From Bacillus sp. AZ43 (GTDB lineage Bacteria > Actinomycetota > Actinomycetes > Mycobacteriales > Geodermatophilaceae), in NCBI GenBank assembly GCA_004570425.1, contig SPQJ01000015.1, forward strand, positions 1 through 64,000: DNA of 64,000 nucleotides, read 5' to 3'. The position numbers were made by a program, and so were the translations under genes. Below are positions 44,654 to 53,049 of the stretch, one piece after another (position 1 is the first letter of the stretch; each line of letters begins with the position of its first letter). The notes below the pieces were generated by a model. That model worked only from the letters and a program-made list of their open reading frames with translations, made no database searches and had not been told where the DNA came from.

Positions 44654-46558
44654 ATGGACACAGTGCCTGCTGATGGGCTGCTCGCTGCCTCCTGGCTGCT
44701 GATTGCGCTGCCGCTCCTCGGTGCCGCGGTGCTGCTGCTGGGTGGCCGGCGCACCGACCGCTGGGGCCACCTGCTGGGGACGGCGACCGTCGTCGCCGCC
44801 TTCGTGCTGGCCGTGCTGTGCACCGTGCAGCTGGCCGGGCTCGACGAGCGGTCGGTGGACGTCGACCTGTTCACCTTCATCTCGGCCGGGGAACTCGACG
44901 TCCGGGCGGGGCTGCTCTACGACCCGCTGTCGGCGGTGTTCGCCCTGCTGATCACCGGTGTCGGCTCGCTGATCCACGTCTACTCGATCGGCTACATGGC
45001 GCACGACCCCGCGCGCCGCCGGTTCTTCGCCTACCTGAACCTGTTCGTCGCGGCGATGCTGCTGCTGGTCCTCGGCAACAGCTTCGTGGCGCTCTACGTC
45101 GGCTGGGAGGGCGTGGGCCTCGCGTCCTACCTGCTCATCGCGTTCTGGTACACCCGCCCGGCGGCGGCCACGGCGGCCAAGAAGGCGTTCATCATGAACC
45201 GGGTCGGCGACGTCGGCCTGGCCCTGGCGATCTTCCTGATGTTCGCCCAGCTCGGGACCACGTCCTACGCCGGCGTGTTCGGCGGGATCGGCACCCTGGC
45301 CGGCGGCACGATCACCGCGATCGGCCTGCTGCTCCTGCTCGGCGCGTGCGGCAAGTCCGGCCAGTTCCCGCTGCAGGCCTGGCTGCCCGACGCGATGGAG
45401 GGCCCGACGCCGGTGTCGGCCCTCATCCACGCCGCCACCATGGTCACCGCCGGCGTCTACCTCATCGCCCGGTCGGCGCCGATCTACGACCTCACCGAGA
45501 CCGCGCGCACCGTCGTCATGGCCATCGGCGCGCTCACCCTGCTCATCGGGGCGATCGCCGGCTGCGCGTACGACGACATCAAGAAGGTGCTGGCGTACTC
45601 GACGGTCAGCCAGATCGGCTACATGTTCCTGGCCGTCGGGCTGGGGCCGGCCGGCTACGTGGCCGGCCTGGCGCACCTGCTGGCGCACGGGTTCTTCAAG
45701 GCCGGGCTCTTCCTCGGCGCCGGCTCGGTCATGCACGCCATGAACGACTCCGTCGACATGCGCCGGTTCGGTGCGCTCTGGCGGAAGCTGCCGGTCACCT
45801 TCGCGACCTTCGGGCTCGGCTACCTCGCGCTGATCGGCTTCCCGTTCCTGTCCGGGTACTTCACCAAGGACGCGATCATCGAGGCGACGTTCGACCGCGA
45901 CGACTGGCTGGGCTGGACCACCGGCGGCATCGCCGTCCTCGCCGCCGGGCTGACCGCCTTCTACATGACCCGGCTGATGCTGATGACCTTCTTCGGCCGG
46001 GCGCGGTGGGCGGACGGCGTGCACCCGCACGAGTCGCCGTCGGTGATGACGGTGCCGATGGTCGTGCTGGCCGTCGGCTCGGTGTTCTCCGGTGCCCTGC
46101 TGGTCTCGATCTTCCCGCTCAGCGACTGGCTGGAGCCGGTGTTCGGCGAGCCGGAGGAGGCCGCGCACGTGATCGCGCCGGCGACCATCGGCATCGGGCT
46201 CACCGTCGTCATGCTGCTCGGCGTCCTGGCCGCCTGGCTGTTCGTCGGCCGCCGCGAGGTGCCCGAGACCGCGCCGGTGCGCGTCTCGCCGGTCACCCGG
46301 GCGGCGCGCAACGCGCTCTACGCCGACGCGGTCAACGAGTCCCTGTTCATGCGCCCCGGCCAGTGGCTCACCCGCGCACTCGTGTGGGTGGACAACCGCG
46401 GGGTGGACGGAGCGGTCAACGGGCTGGCCGCCGGACTCGGCGGCTCGTCGGCGCGGCTGGGCCGCGCGCAGACCGGCTTCGTGCGCACCTACGCCCTCGG
46501 CATGCTCGGCGGCGCCGTGCTGGTCGCGGGCGCACTCCTGGCGGTGACGGCGGGATGA
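44654..46558 (+). CDS. nuoL: NADH-quinone oxidoreductase subunit L
   Basis: 634 residues. Antiporter-like proton-pumping subunit at the distal end of the membrane arm, with the lateral C-terminal helix. Conserved: LYVGWEGVGLASYLLIAFWY (glutamate of the first half-channel), ACGKSGQFPLQAWLPDAMEG (lysine), PTPVSALIHAATMVTAGVYL and HLLAHGFFKAGLFLGAGSVM. ATG 44654 follows nuoK by five bases. A 10-codon frame bridges it to nuoM. Confidence 0.97.
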   Translation: MDTVPADGLLAASWLLIALPLLGAAVLLLGGRRTDRWGHLLGTATVVAAFVLAVLCTVQLAGLDERSVDVDLFTFISAGELDVRAGLLYDPLSAVFALLITGVGSLIHVYSIGYMAHDPARRRFFAYLNLFVAAMLLLVLGNSFVALYVGWEGVGLASYLLIAFWYTRPAAATAAKKAFIMNRVGDVGLALAIFLMFAQLGTTSYAGVFGGIGTLAGGTITAIGLLLLLGACGKSGQFPLQAWLPDAMEGPTPVSALIHAATMVTAGVYLIARSAPIYDLTETARTVVMAIGALTLLIGAIAGCAYDDIKKVLAYSTVSQIGYMFLAVGLGPAGYVAGLAHLLAHGFFKAGLFLGAGSVMHAMNDSVDMRRFGALWRKLPVTFATFGLGYLALIGFPFLSGYFTKDAIIEATFDRDDWLGWTTGGIAVLAAGLTAFYMTRLMLMTFFGRARWADGVHPHESPSVMTVPMVVLAVGSVFSGALLVSIFPLSDWLEPVFGEPEEAAHVIAPATIGIGLTVVMLLGVLAAWLFVGRREVPETAPVRVSPVTRAARNALYADAVNESLFMRPGQWLTRALVWVDNRGVDGAVNGLAAGLGGSSARLGRAQTGFVRTYALGMLGGAVLVAGALLAVTAG

Positions 46559-46587
46559 CCTCCAACTCCGGAAAGGGCGACCAGTGA
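46555..46587 (+). CDS. 10-residue bridging ORF between nuoL and nuoM (uncertain)
   Basis: ATG 46555 overlaps the nuoL stop (ATGA). The frame reads MTSNSGKGDQ and its TGA (46585-46587) overlaps the nuoM GTG at 46584 (GTGA). It also contains the GGAAAGGG that serves nuoM as a ribosome site. It could keep ribosomes moving from nuoL to nuoM. It matches in form the bridge between hemC and hemD. A function for the peptide itself is not implied. Confidence 0.3.
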   Translation: MTSNSGKGDQ

Positions 46588-48161
46588 GCGACCTGCCGTT
46601 CCTGCTGCTCATGATCGCCGTGCCGGCGATCGGGGCGGCCGCCGTCGCGGCGCTGCCGAAGGACCGCGACCTGCTCGCCAAGCAGGTCTCCCTCGGCGTC
46701 AGCCTCGTCGTCCTGCTGCTCGCCGTGCTGGCGACGATCGCCTTCGACGCCGGCGGCGACCGGTTCCAGCTGACCAGCTCGTGGACCTGGATCGCCGACT
46801 TCGGGGTCTCCTTCGCCCTCGGCGTCGACGGCATCGCGCTGGTGATGCTGCTGCTGATCGGCGTGCTGGTGCCGGTGGTCATCGGCGCCTCGTGGCACGA
46901 GCAGGTGCCCGGCCGGTCGATGACGGCCTTCTTCGCCTGGCTGCTGCTGCTCGAGGCCATGATGGTCGGCGTCTTCGCCGCGACCGACGTCTTCCTGTTC
47001 TACGTCTTCTTCGAGGCGATGCTCGTCCCGATGTACTTCCTGATCGGGAGCTTCGGCGGCCCGCGCCGCCAGTACGCCGCGGTGAAGTTCTTCCTCTACA
47101 GCCTGGTCGGCGGGCTGGTCATGCTCGCCGCCGTCATCGGCCTGTACGTGGTGAGCAACAGCCAGCTCGGCGAGGGCACGTTCGCCTTCGACGCGCTCCG
47201 GCAGCTGGAGATCGACCCCGGCGCGCAGAAGCTGCTGTTCCTCGGCTTCTTCATCGCCTTCGCGATCAAGGCGCCGCTGGTGCCGTTCCACACCTGGCTG
47301 CCCGACTCCGGTTCCGAGGCGCCGATCGGCGCCTCGGTCCTGCTGGTCGGCGTCCTCGACAAGGTGGGCACGTTCGGCTTCCTGCGCTACTGCCTGCCGC
47401 TGTTCCCCGACGCGTCCCGCTTCTTCGCGCCGTTCGTGCTGGTGCTGGCGGTGATCGGCATCCTCTACGCCGCGCTGCTCGCGATGGGCCAGAGCGACAT
47501 GAAGCGGCTGGTGTCCTACACGTCCATCTCGCACTTCGGCTTCATCGCGCTGGGCATCTTCGCCTTCACCACGGAGGCGGCCACCGGCGCGGTGCTCTAC
47601 ATGGTCAACCACGGCATCGCGACGGGTCTGCTCTTCCTCGTCGTCGGGATGCTGATCGCGCGCGGCGGCTCCCGGCAGATCGGCGACTACGGCGGCGTGG
47701 CCGCCAAGGCCCCGCTGCTGGCCGGTGCGTTCCTCGTGGCGGGCCTGGCCTCGCTGGCGCTGCCGGGGACCAACAGCTTCGTCAGCGAGTTCCTCGTGCT
47801 GATCGGCTCGTTCCCGGAGGAGCCGGTCTTCACGATCATCGCGACCACCGGCATCATCCTGGCCGCGCTCTACATCCTCCTGATGTACCAGCGCACCATG
47901 CACGGCCCGGCCCGCGGTGTGCTGCTGCAGGAGGACCCCGCCGAGCCGGTTCCCGGCGCGGGTGGCGCCACCGCCACCGCCACCCTCACCGCGCCGGCCC
48001 GCACGCTGCGCGTGCTGGACCTGGACCGCCGCGAGCTGGCGGTCGCGGCACCGCTGGTCGCGCTGATCATCGTGCTGGGCGTGTACCCGCAGCCGCTGCT
48101 CGACCTGATCGAGCCCGCCGTCAGCGCCACCCTGAGCGACCTTGGAGGAGTCGACCGATGA
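46584..48161 (+). CDS. nuoM: NADH-quinone oxidoreductase subunit M
   Basis: 525 residues, antiporter-like proton-pumping subunit. Conserved acidic and basic residues appear in LFYVFFEAMLVPMYFLIGSF, AFAIKAPLVPFHTWLPDSGS and EAPIGASVLLVGVLDKVGTF. The histidine/glycine segment SYTSISHFGFIALGIFAFT is typical. GTG 46584 with GGAAAGGG upstream. A loop of about 35 residues near 455 (DPAEPVPGAGGATATATLTA) is local. nuoN overlaps its stop. Confidence 0.97.
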   Translation: MSDLPFLLLMIAVPAIGAAAVAALPKDRDLLAKQVSLGVSLVVLLLAVLATIAFDAGGDRFQLTSSWTWIADFGVSFALGVDGIALVMLLLIGVLVPVVIGASWHEQVPGRSMTAFFAWLLLLEAMMVGVFAATDVFLFYVFFEAMLVPMYFLIGSFGGPRRQYAAVKFFLYSLVGGLVMLAAVIGLYVVSNSQLGEGTFAFDALRQLEIDPGAQKLLFLGFFIAFAIKAPLVPFHTWLPDSGSEAPIGASVLLVGVLDKVGTFGFLRYCLPLFPDASRFFAPFVLVLAVIGILYAALLAMGQSDMKRLVSYTSISHFGFIALGIFAFTTEAATGAVLYMVNHGIATGLLFLVVGMLIARGGSRQIGDYGGVAAKAPLLAGAFLVAGLASLALPGTNSFVSEFLVLIGSFPEEPVFTIIATTGIILAALYILLMYQRTMHGPARGVLLQEDPAEPVPGAGGATATATLTAPARTLRVLDLDRRELAVAAPLVALIIVLGVYPQPLLDLIEPAVSATLSDLGGVDR

Positions 48162-49729
48162 TCGAGGCCCCGGACCTCTCCTTCGCCTCGCTGGCGCCGC
48201 TGCTCTTCGTCCTCGGCGCGGCCTGCGTCGGCGTCCTCGTCGAGGCGTTCTGGCCGCGCGACACCCGGCACCCGGTCCAGGTGACGGTCGCGCTCGTGGG
48301 CACGGTGGGTGCGCTCGCGTCCACGCTGCTCCTGACCAGGGACTTCCAGCGGAGCACCACCGCCGGGGGTGCGCTCGCCGTCGACGGCCCCGGGCTGTTC
48401 CTGCAGGCCACGATCGCCGGCCTCGGTGCGCTGGCGATCCTGCTGTTCGCCGAGCGGTCCCTCGACCCGGCGCGGTCGGCGTTCGTGGTGTCGGCCGCGG
48501 TGCCCGCCGGCAGCCCGCGCGACCGCGAGCTGCTCACCGTCCCCCGCGTGCAGACCGAGGTCTACCCGCTGGCCAGCTTCGCCATCGGCGGCATGATGCT
48601 GTTCGTCACGGCGAACGACCTGCTGATCATGTTCGTGGCCCTCGAGGTGCTCAGCCTGCCGCTCTACCTGATCTGCGGGATGTCGCGCCGCCGGCGGCTG
48701 CTGTCGCAGGAGGCGGCGGTCAAGTACTTCCTGCTGGGCGCCTTCGCGTCGGCGTTCTTCCTGTACGGCCTGGCGCTGGTCTACGGCGCCACCGGCAGCG
48801 TCCGCCTGGCCGCGATCCGGGAGGCGAGCCTCGCCGAGGGCAGCGACGTCCTGCTCGTCCTCGGGCTGGCGCTGCTCGTCGTCGGCCTGCTGTTCAAGGC
48901 CAGCGTCGCCCCGTTCCACACCTGGACGCCGGACGTCTACCAGGGCGCCCCCACGCCGGTGACCGCGTTCATGGCCGCGTGCACGAAGGTCGCGGCGTTC
49001 GGCGCCATCCTGCGGCTGCTCTACGTCTCGTTCGGCACCGCCGAGTGGACCTGGCGGCCGCTGGTCTACGGGGTGGCGATCGTGTCGATGGTCGTCGGCG
49101 CGGTGCTCGGCCTCACCCAGACCGACCTCAAGCGGATGCTCGCCTACTCCTCGATCGCCCACGCCGGTTTCCTCCTCACCGGCGTGATCGGTCTCGGCGA
49201 GTTCAGCGAGGGCGGCGGGGGATCGGGCCTCGCGGCCACGATGTTCTACCTGCTCACCTACGGGCTGACCACGCTGGGCGCGTTCGCCGTCCTGACCCTC
49301 GTGCGGGACGGCGACGGTGAGGCGACGCACCTGTCGCAGTGGGCCGGGCTGGCCTCGCGCTCACCGCTGACCGCGGCGGTGATGACGCTGTTCCTGCTCG
49401 CGCTCGCCGGCATCCCGCTGACCGCCGGGTTCACCGGGAAGTTCGCGGTGTTCCGGGCGGCGATCGAGGAAGGCGCCTGGCCCCTGGCCCTGGTGGCCCT
49501 CCTGGCCAGCGCCGTCGCCGCGTTCTTCTACCTCCGGGTCATCGTGCTCATGTACTTCTCGCCGGTGGCCACGGGCGCCGACGGCGGGCAGGGGCCGACG
49601 GTCGGCGTGCCGGGGCTGCCCACGGTCCTGGTGCTCGCGATCACCGCGACGGCGACCCTGGTCCTCGGGATCCTCCCCGGGTCGGTGCTCGACCTCGCCG
49701 AGCAGGCGGCTAGATTCGTCGTTCGATGA
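48158..49729 (+). CDS. nuoN: NADH-quinone oxidoreductase subunit N
   Basis: 523 residues, third antiporter-like subunit. Conserved features: MFVALEVLSLPLYLICGMSR, SQEAAVKYFLLGAFASAFFL, LLFKASVAPFHTWTPDVYQG and LKRMLAYSSIAHAGFLLTGV. ATG 48158 overlaps the nuoM stop. The polyprenyl synthase start overlaps its own stop, so side-chain synthesis is translationally tied to complex I. Confidence 0.97.
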   Translation: MIEAPDLSFASLAPLLFVLGAACVGVLVEAFWPRDTRHPVQVTVALVGTVGALASTLLLTRDFQRSTTAGGALAVDGPGLFLQATIAGLGALAILLFAERSLDPARSAFVVSAAVPAGSPRDRELLTVPRVQTEVYPLASFAIGGMMLFVTANDLLIMFVALEVLSLPLYLICGMSRRRRLLSQEAAVKYFLLGAFASAFFLYGLALVYGATGSVRLAAIREASLAEGSDVLLVLGLALLVVGLLFKASVAPFHTWTPDVYQGAPTPVTAFMAACTKVAAFGAILRLLYVSFGTAEWTWRPLVYGVAIVSMVVGAVLGLTQTDLKRMLAYSSIAHAGFLLTGVIGLGEFSEGGGGSGLAATMFYLLTYGLTTLGAFAVLTLVRDGDGEATHLSQWAGLASRSPLTAAVMTLFLLALAGIPLTAGFTGKFAVFRAAIEEGAWPLALVALLASAVAAFFYLRVIVLMYFSPVATGADGGQGPTVGVPGLPTVLVLAITATATLVLGILPGSVLDLAEQAARFVVR

Positions 49730-50781
49730 ACGGAGCCCGTGCCGCAGTCGAGGGCACCATCCCCGACGTCCAGCGCCGGATCTCCACCCCGGCGTCGACG
49801 ATCGGCCCGTGGCTGCCCGACGGCGAGCTCGGCACGGCGCTCGCCGAGGGGCTCGCCCGCGTCGAGGCCGCGCTGGCCGACGCCGTGGGCAGCGAGCACG
49901 CCTTCATCCGGGAGGCCGCCGGGCACCTCATGTCCGCCGGGGGCAAGCGGTTCCGGCCGATGCTCGCGCTGCTCGCCGCCCAGCTGGGCGACCCGGGCGC
50001 GCCCGGCGTCACGGAGTCCGCCGTCGTCTGCGAGCTCACCCACCTGGCGACCCTCTACCACGACGACGTCATGGACGAGGCCGCCGTGCGGCGCGGCGCC
50101 CCCAGCGCCAACAGCCGCTGGTCGAACAGCATCGCCATCCTCACCGGCGACCTGCTCTTCGCCCGCGCCTCGGACCTGCTGGCCGACCTCGGTCCCGAGG
50201 CGGTGCGCATCCAGGCGCAGACCTTCGAGCGGCTGGTGACCGGGCAGATCCGCGAGACCGTGGGTGCCGAGCCCGGCGTCGACCCCGTCGCCCACTACCT
50301 CGACGTGCTGGCCGACAAGACCGGCTCGCTGGTGGCCACCTCGGCGCGGTTCGGCGCGAGCTTCGCCGGCGTCGACCCCGCGCTCGTCGCCGAGCTGACC
50401 GCGTTCGGCGAGGAGGTCGGGGTCGCCTTCCAGCTGTCCGACGACCTGCTCGACATCGTCAGCCAGGGCGGGACCTCCGGGAAGTCGCCCGGCACCGACC
50501 TGCGCGAGGGCATCGCCACGCTGCCGGCCCTGTTCGCGCTCGCCGGCGACGACCCGGCCGAGGCGCGGCTGCGCGAGCTGGTCTCCCGCCCGGTGACCGA
50601 TGACGACGAGCACGCCGAGGCCCTCGAGCTGCTGCGGTCCTCGGCGTCGCTCGCGCGGGCCGAGGACGTGCTGGCCCGGTACGCCGACCGTGCGCGGGCC
50701 CGGCTGGCTGCGGTGCCGGAGGGCGACGTCCGCGAGGCGCTCTCCGCCCTGTGCGACTACGTGGTCACGCGCACCAGTTGA
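49726..50781 (+). CDS. polyprenyl diphosphate synthase (menaquinone side chain, probable)
   Basis: 351-residue all-helical trans-prenyltransferase. The first aspartate-rich motif is TLYHDDVMDEAAVRRG (Asp about 113) and the second QLSDDLLDIVSQGG (near 239). SAGGKRFRPMLALLAA and DKTGSLVATSARFGA are family blocks. Residues before the first motif set chain length; these look like those of medium/long-chain synthases, but length cannot be fixed by eye. ATG 49726 overlaps the nuoN stop. Position at the end of nuo suggests it makes the tail used by MenA. Confidence 0.92.
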   Translation: MNGARAAVEGTIPDVQRRISTPASTIGPWLPDGELGTALAEGLARVEAALADAVGSEHAFIREAAGHLMSAGGKRFRPMLALLAAQLGDPGAPGVTESAVVCELTHLATLYHDDVMDEAAVRRGAPSANSRWSNSIAILTGDLLFARASDLLADLGPEAVRIQAQTFERLVTGQIRETVGAEPGVDPVAHYLDVLADKTGSLVATSARFGASFAGVDPALVAELTAFGEEVGVAFQLSDDLLDIVSQGGTSGKSPGTDLREGIATLPALFALAGDDPAEARLRELVSRPVTDDDEHAEALELLRSSASLARAEDVLARYADRARARLAAVPEGDVREALSALCDYVVTRTS

Positions 50782-50790
50782 CGGACCCCC

Positions 50791-51933
50791 ATGCCCCCCA
50801 CCGCTCGCACGCTCACGGCGGGGTCCTGCATGGGGGCCGCACTGACGGCCGTCGTCCTGGTCGGGTGCACCGAGACCGCTGAGGTCGAGACGCCCACGCC
50901 GGCGACCGCGCCGGCCGCCACCGCGCCCGCGCTCGACGTCGCCGTGGTCGCCGACGGGCTCGAGCACCCCTGGGACGTCGTCCGGGCGCCGGACGGCACG
51001 TTGCTGCTCGACGAGCGCGGAGGCGGGTTCACCGCCGTCCTCCCGGACGGGTCGACGCGGGACGTCGCCGCCGACCTCGACGACCTGTTCGCGGACGGCG
51101 AGACCGGTCTCATGGGGCTGGCCCTGGACCCGGGCTTTGCGGAGAACCGCCGGTTCTACAGCTGCCAGGGCCGTCAGCAGGGGGAGATCGCCGTCCTCGC
51201 CTGGACGGCGGCGCCGGACTGGTCGTCGGCCACCCGCGTGGCCGACCCGCTCGTGGGCGGTCTGCCGCTGAACGAGCGCTCGGGCCGGCACGGCGGCTGC
51301 CGGCTGGCCGTCGCCCCCGACGGAGCGCTGCTGGTCGGGACCGGAGACACCGCCGACGGCACCCTGCCCCAGGACCCGCGGTCGCTGGGCGGCAAGGTGC
51401 TGCGGGTGGACCCGGCCACCGGCGAGCGGGAGGTCTGGACCCTCGGGCACCGCAACGTGCAGGGGCTGGCCGTGCGGCCCGGGACGAACCAGGTGTTCGC
51501 CGTCGAGCACGGGCCCGACCGCGACGACGAGGTCAACCTGCTGCGCGACGGCGGGAACTACGGCTGGGACCCCGACGGCGGGGGCTCGTACGACGAGAGC
51601 GTGCCGATGACCGATCCGGCGATCGCCGGCGCCGTCCCGGCGGTGTGGTCCTCCGGCGAGCCGACGCTGGCCACCAGCGGCGCGACCTTCCTCGACGGCG
51701 AGCAGTGGGGCGCCTACGACGGGCTGCTGCTGGTCGCGCTGCTCAAGGCCCAAGGCGTGCTGGCCCTGCGGCTCGCCGAGGACGGCGCCGTCGTCGAGGA
51801 GTTCCGGCTGCCGGAGCTGGAGGGCGCGTTCGGGCGGATCCGCAGCGTCGTCCAGGGCGGCGACGGGGCGCTGTACGTGACCACCGACAACGGAGGCGGG
51901 GAGGACGCGCTGCTGCGCGTCACTCCCCGCTAG
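50791..51933 (+). CDS. PQQ-dependent sugar dehydrogenase-like lipoprotein
   Basis: 380 residues. A lipoprotein signal (MGAALTAVVLVGC, lipobox LVGC) and a Thr/Pro/Ala linker lead into a six-bladed propeller of the glucose/sorbosone dehydrogenase family: LEHPWDVVRAPDGTLLLDER, LMGLALDPGFAENRRFY, GGKVLRVDPATGE, LGHRNVQGLAVRPGTNQVFA and GPDRDDEVNLLRDGGNYGWD. The family uses PQQ, but no PQQ-synthesis genes are in the window and the substrate is unknown. ATG 50791, ten bases after the preceding stop. Confidence 0.87.
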   Translation: MPPTARTLTAGSCMGAALTAVVLVGCTETAEVETPTPATAPAATAPALDVAVVADGLEHPWDVVRAPDGTLLLDERGGGFTAVLPDGSTRDVAADLDDLFADGETGLMGLALDPGFAENRRFYSCQGRQQGEIAVLAWTAAPDWSSATRVADPLVGGLPLNERSGRHGGCRLAVAPDGALLVGTGDTADGTLPQDPRSLGGKVLRVDPATGEREVWTLGHRNVQGLAVRPGTNQVFAVEHGPDRDDEVNLLRDGGNYGWDPDGGGSYDESVPMTDPAIAGAVPAVWSSGEPTLATSGATFLDGEQWGAYDGLLLVALLKAQGVLALRLAEDGAVVEEFRLPELEGAFGRIRSVVQGGDGALYVTTDNGGGEDALLRVTPR

Positions 51934-51951
51934 GGCCTCCGGACGGGCCCT
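51932..51951. terminator. short hairpin between convergent genes
   Basis: AGGGCC (51932-51937) pairs with GGCCCT (51946-51951) across an 8-base loop, exactly between the stop at 51933 and the korB stop at 51955. A weak but well-placed bidirectional terminator. Confidence 0.45.
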
Positions 51952-51954
51952 TCC

Positions 51955-53049
51955 TCAGCCTTCGACGGTCCAGGTGTCGTTGCCGGACAGCAGGGCGTCG
52001 AGGTCGGCGGGCTCCTGCACGCGGGCGACGTCGAGCTGCTCGGCCATCATCGCCTCGTAGGTCGGCTTCTGGACGGAGCGGAAGACACCCATCGGCGTGT
52101 AGCGCAGGTCCTGGCTGGAGAGCCGGGACAGCGCGAACGCGTAGGCGGGGTTCTCCCGGTGCGCGTCGTGCACCACGATCTCCGACGGGTCGACCTGGTT
52201 GGTCTCGGCGATCCGCAGCCCGCCGAAGTCGTCGCGCACGACGCACGAGGCGCCGTCGGGTCCGAAGACCAGCGGCTCGCCGTGCACCATCGGGATCGAC
52301 CACTGGGTGCCCGTCGTCGGGTCCTTGAGCAGCTCGAAGGCGCCGTCGTTGAAGATGTTGCAGTTCTGGTAGATCTCGACCAGCGACGTGCCCTTGTGCT
52401 CCGCGGCCTGCCGCAGCACCTCGGTGAGGCCCTTGCGGTCGGAGTCCATCGCCCGGCCCACGAACGTCGCGTCGGCGCCGATCGCCAGCGACACCGGGTT
52501 GAACGGGTGGTCCAGCGAACCCATCGGCGTGGACTTGGTGACCTTGCCGACCTCGGAGGTGGGCGAGTACTGACCCTTGGTGAGCCCGTAGATCCGGTTG
52601 TTGAACAGCAGGATCGTCATGTTCACGTTGCGGCGCAGCGCGTGGATCAGGTGGTTGCCGCCGATCGACAGGGCGTCGCCGTCACCGGTGACGACCCAGA
52701 CCGAGAGGTCGGGACGCGAGGCGGCCAGGCCGGTGGCGATCGCCGGCGCGCGGCCGTGGATCGAGTGCATCCCGTAGGTGTTCATGTAGTACGGGAAGCG
52801 CGACGAGCAGCCGATGCCCGAGACGATGACCATGTCCTCGCGGGCGATGCCGAGGCTGGGCAGGAAGCTCTGGACCGCGTTGAGGATGACGTAGTCACCG
52901 CACCCGGGGCACCAGCGCACCTCCTGGTCGGTCTTGAAGTCCTTGCCCTTGAGCTCGGTCTGCTTGGGACCGTGCGCCTCGAGGGAGCGGGCGATCGCGG
53001 CGTCGATCGGGGTCGGCGCGTCCGGCATGCCGATGTCCACGGTGGTCAC
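51955..53049 (-). CDS. korB: 2-oxoacid:ferredoxin oxidoreductase, beta subunit
   Basis: 364 residues. Thiamine-diphosphate half of a 2-oxoglutarate-type ferredoxin oxidoreductase. The cluster cysteines are in VRWCPGCGDYVIL, VSGIGCSSRFPYYM and YQNCNIFNDGAFE. The thiamine site is VVTGDGDALSIGGNHLIHAL and LLFNNRIYGLTKGQYSPTSE. GTG 53049 overlaps the korA stop, as is usual for the actinobacterial korAB pair. Together they oxidise a 2-oxoacid, most likely 2-oxoglutarate, and reduce ferredoxin. No ferredoxin gene is adjacent. Confidence 0.95.
   Translation of the reverse strand: MTTVDIGMPDAPTPIDAAIARSLEAHGPKQTELKGKDFKTDQEVRWCPGCGDYVILNAVQSFLPSLGIAREDMVIVSGIGCSSRFPYYMNTYGMHSIHGRAPAIATGLAASRPDLSVWVVTGDGDALSIGGNHLIHALRRNVNMTILLFNNRIYGLTKGQYSPTSEVGKVTKSTPMGSLDHPFNPVSLAIGADATFVGRAMDSDRKGLTEVLRQAAEHKGTSLVEIYQNCNIFNDGAFELLKDPTTGTQWSIPMVHGEPLVFGPDGASCVVRDDFGGLRIAETNQVDPSEIVVHDAHRENPAYAFALSRLSSQDLRYTPMGVFRSVQKPTYEAMMAEQLDVARVQEPADLDALLSGNDTWTVEG

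Noticed and set aside
44594-46960. 788-residue minus-strand open frame opposite nuoL
   Set aside because: Shadow frame; nuoL is intact and conserved on the plus strand.
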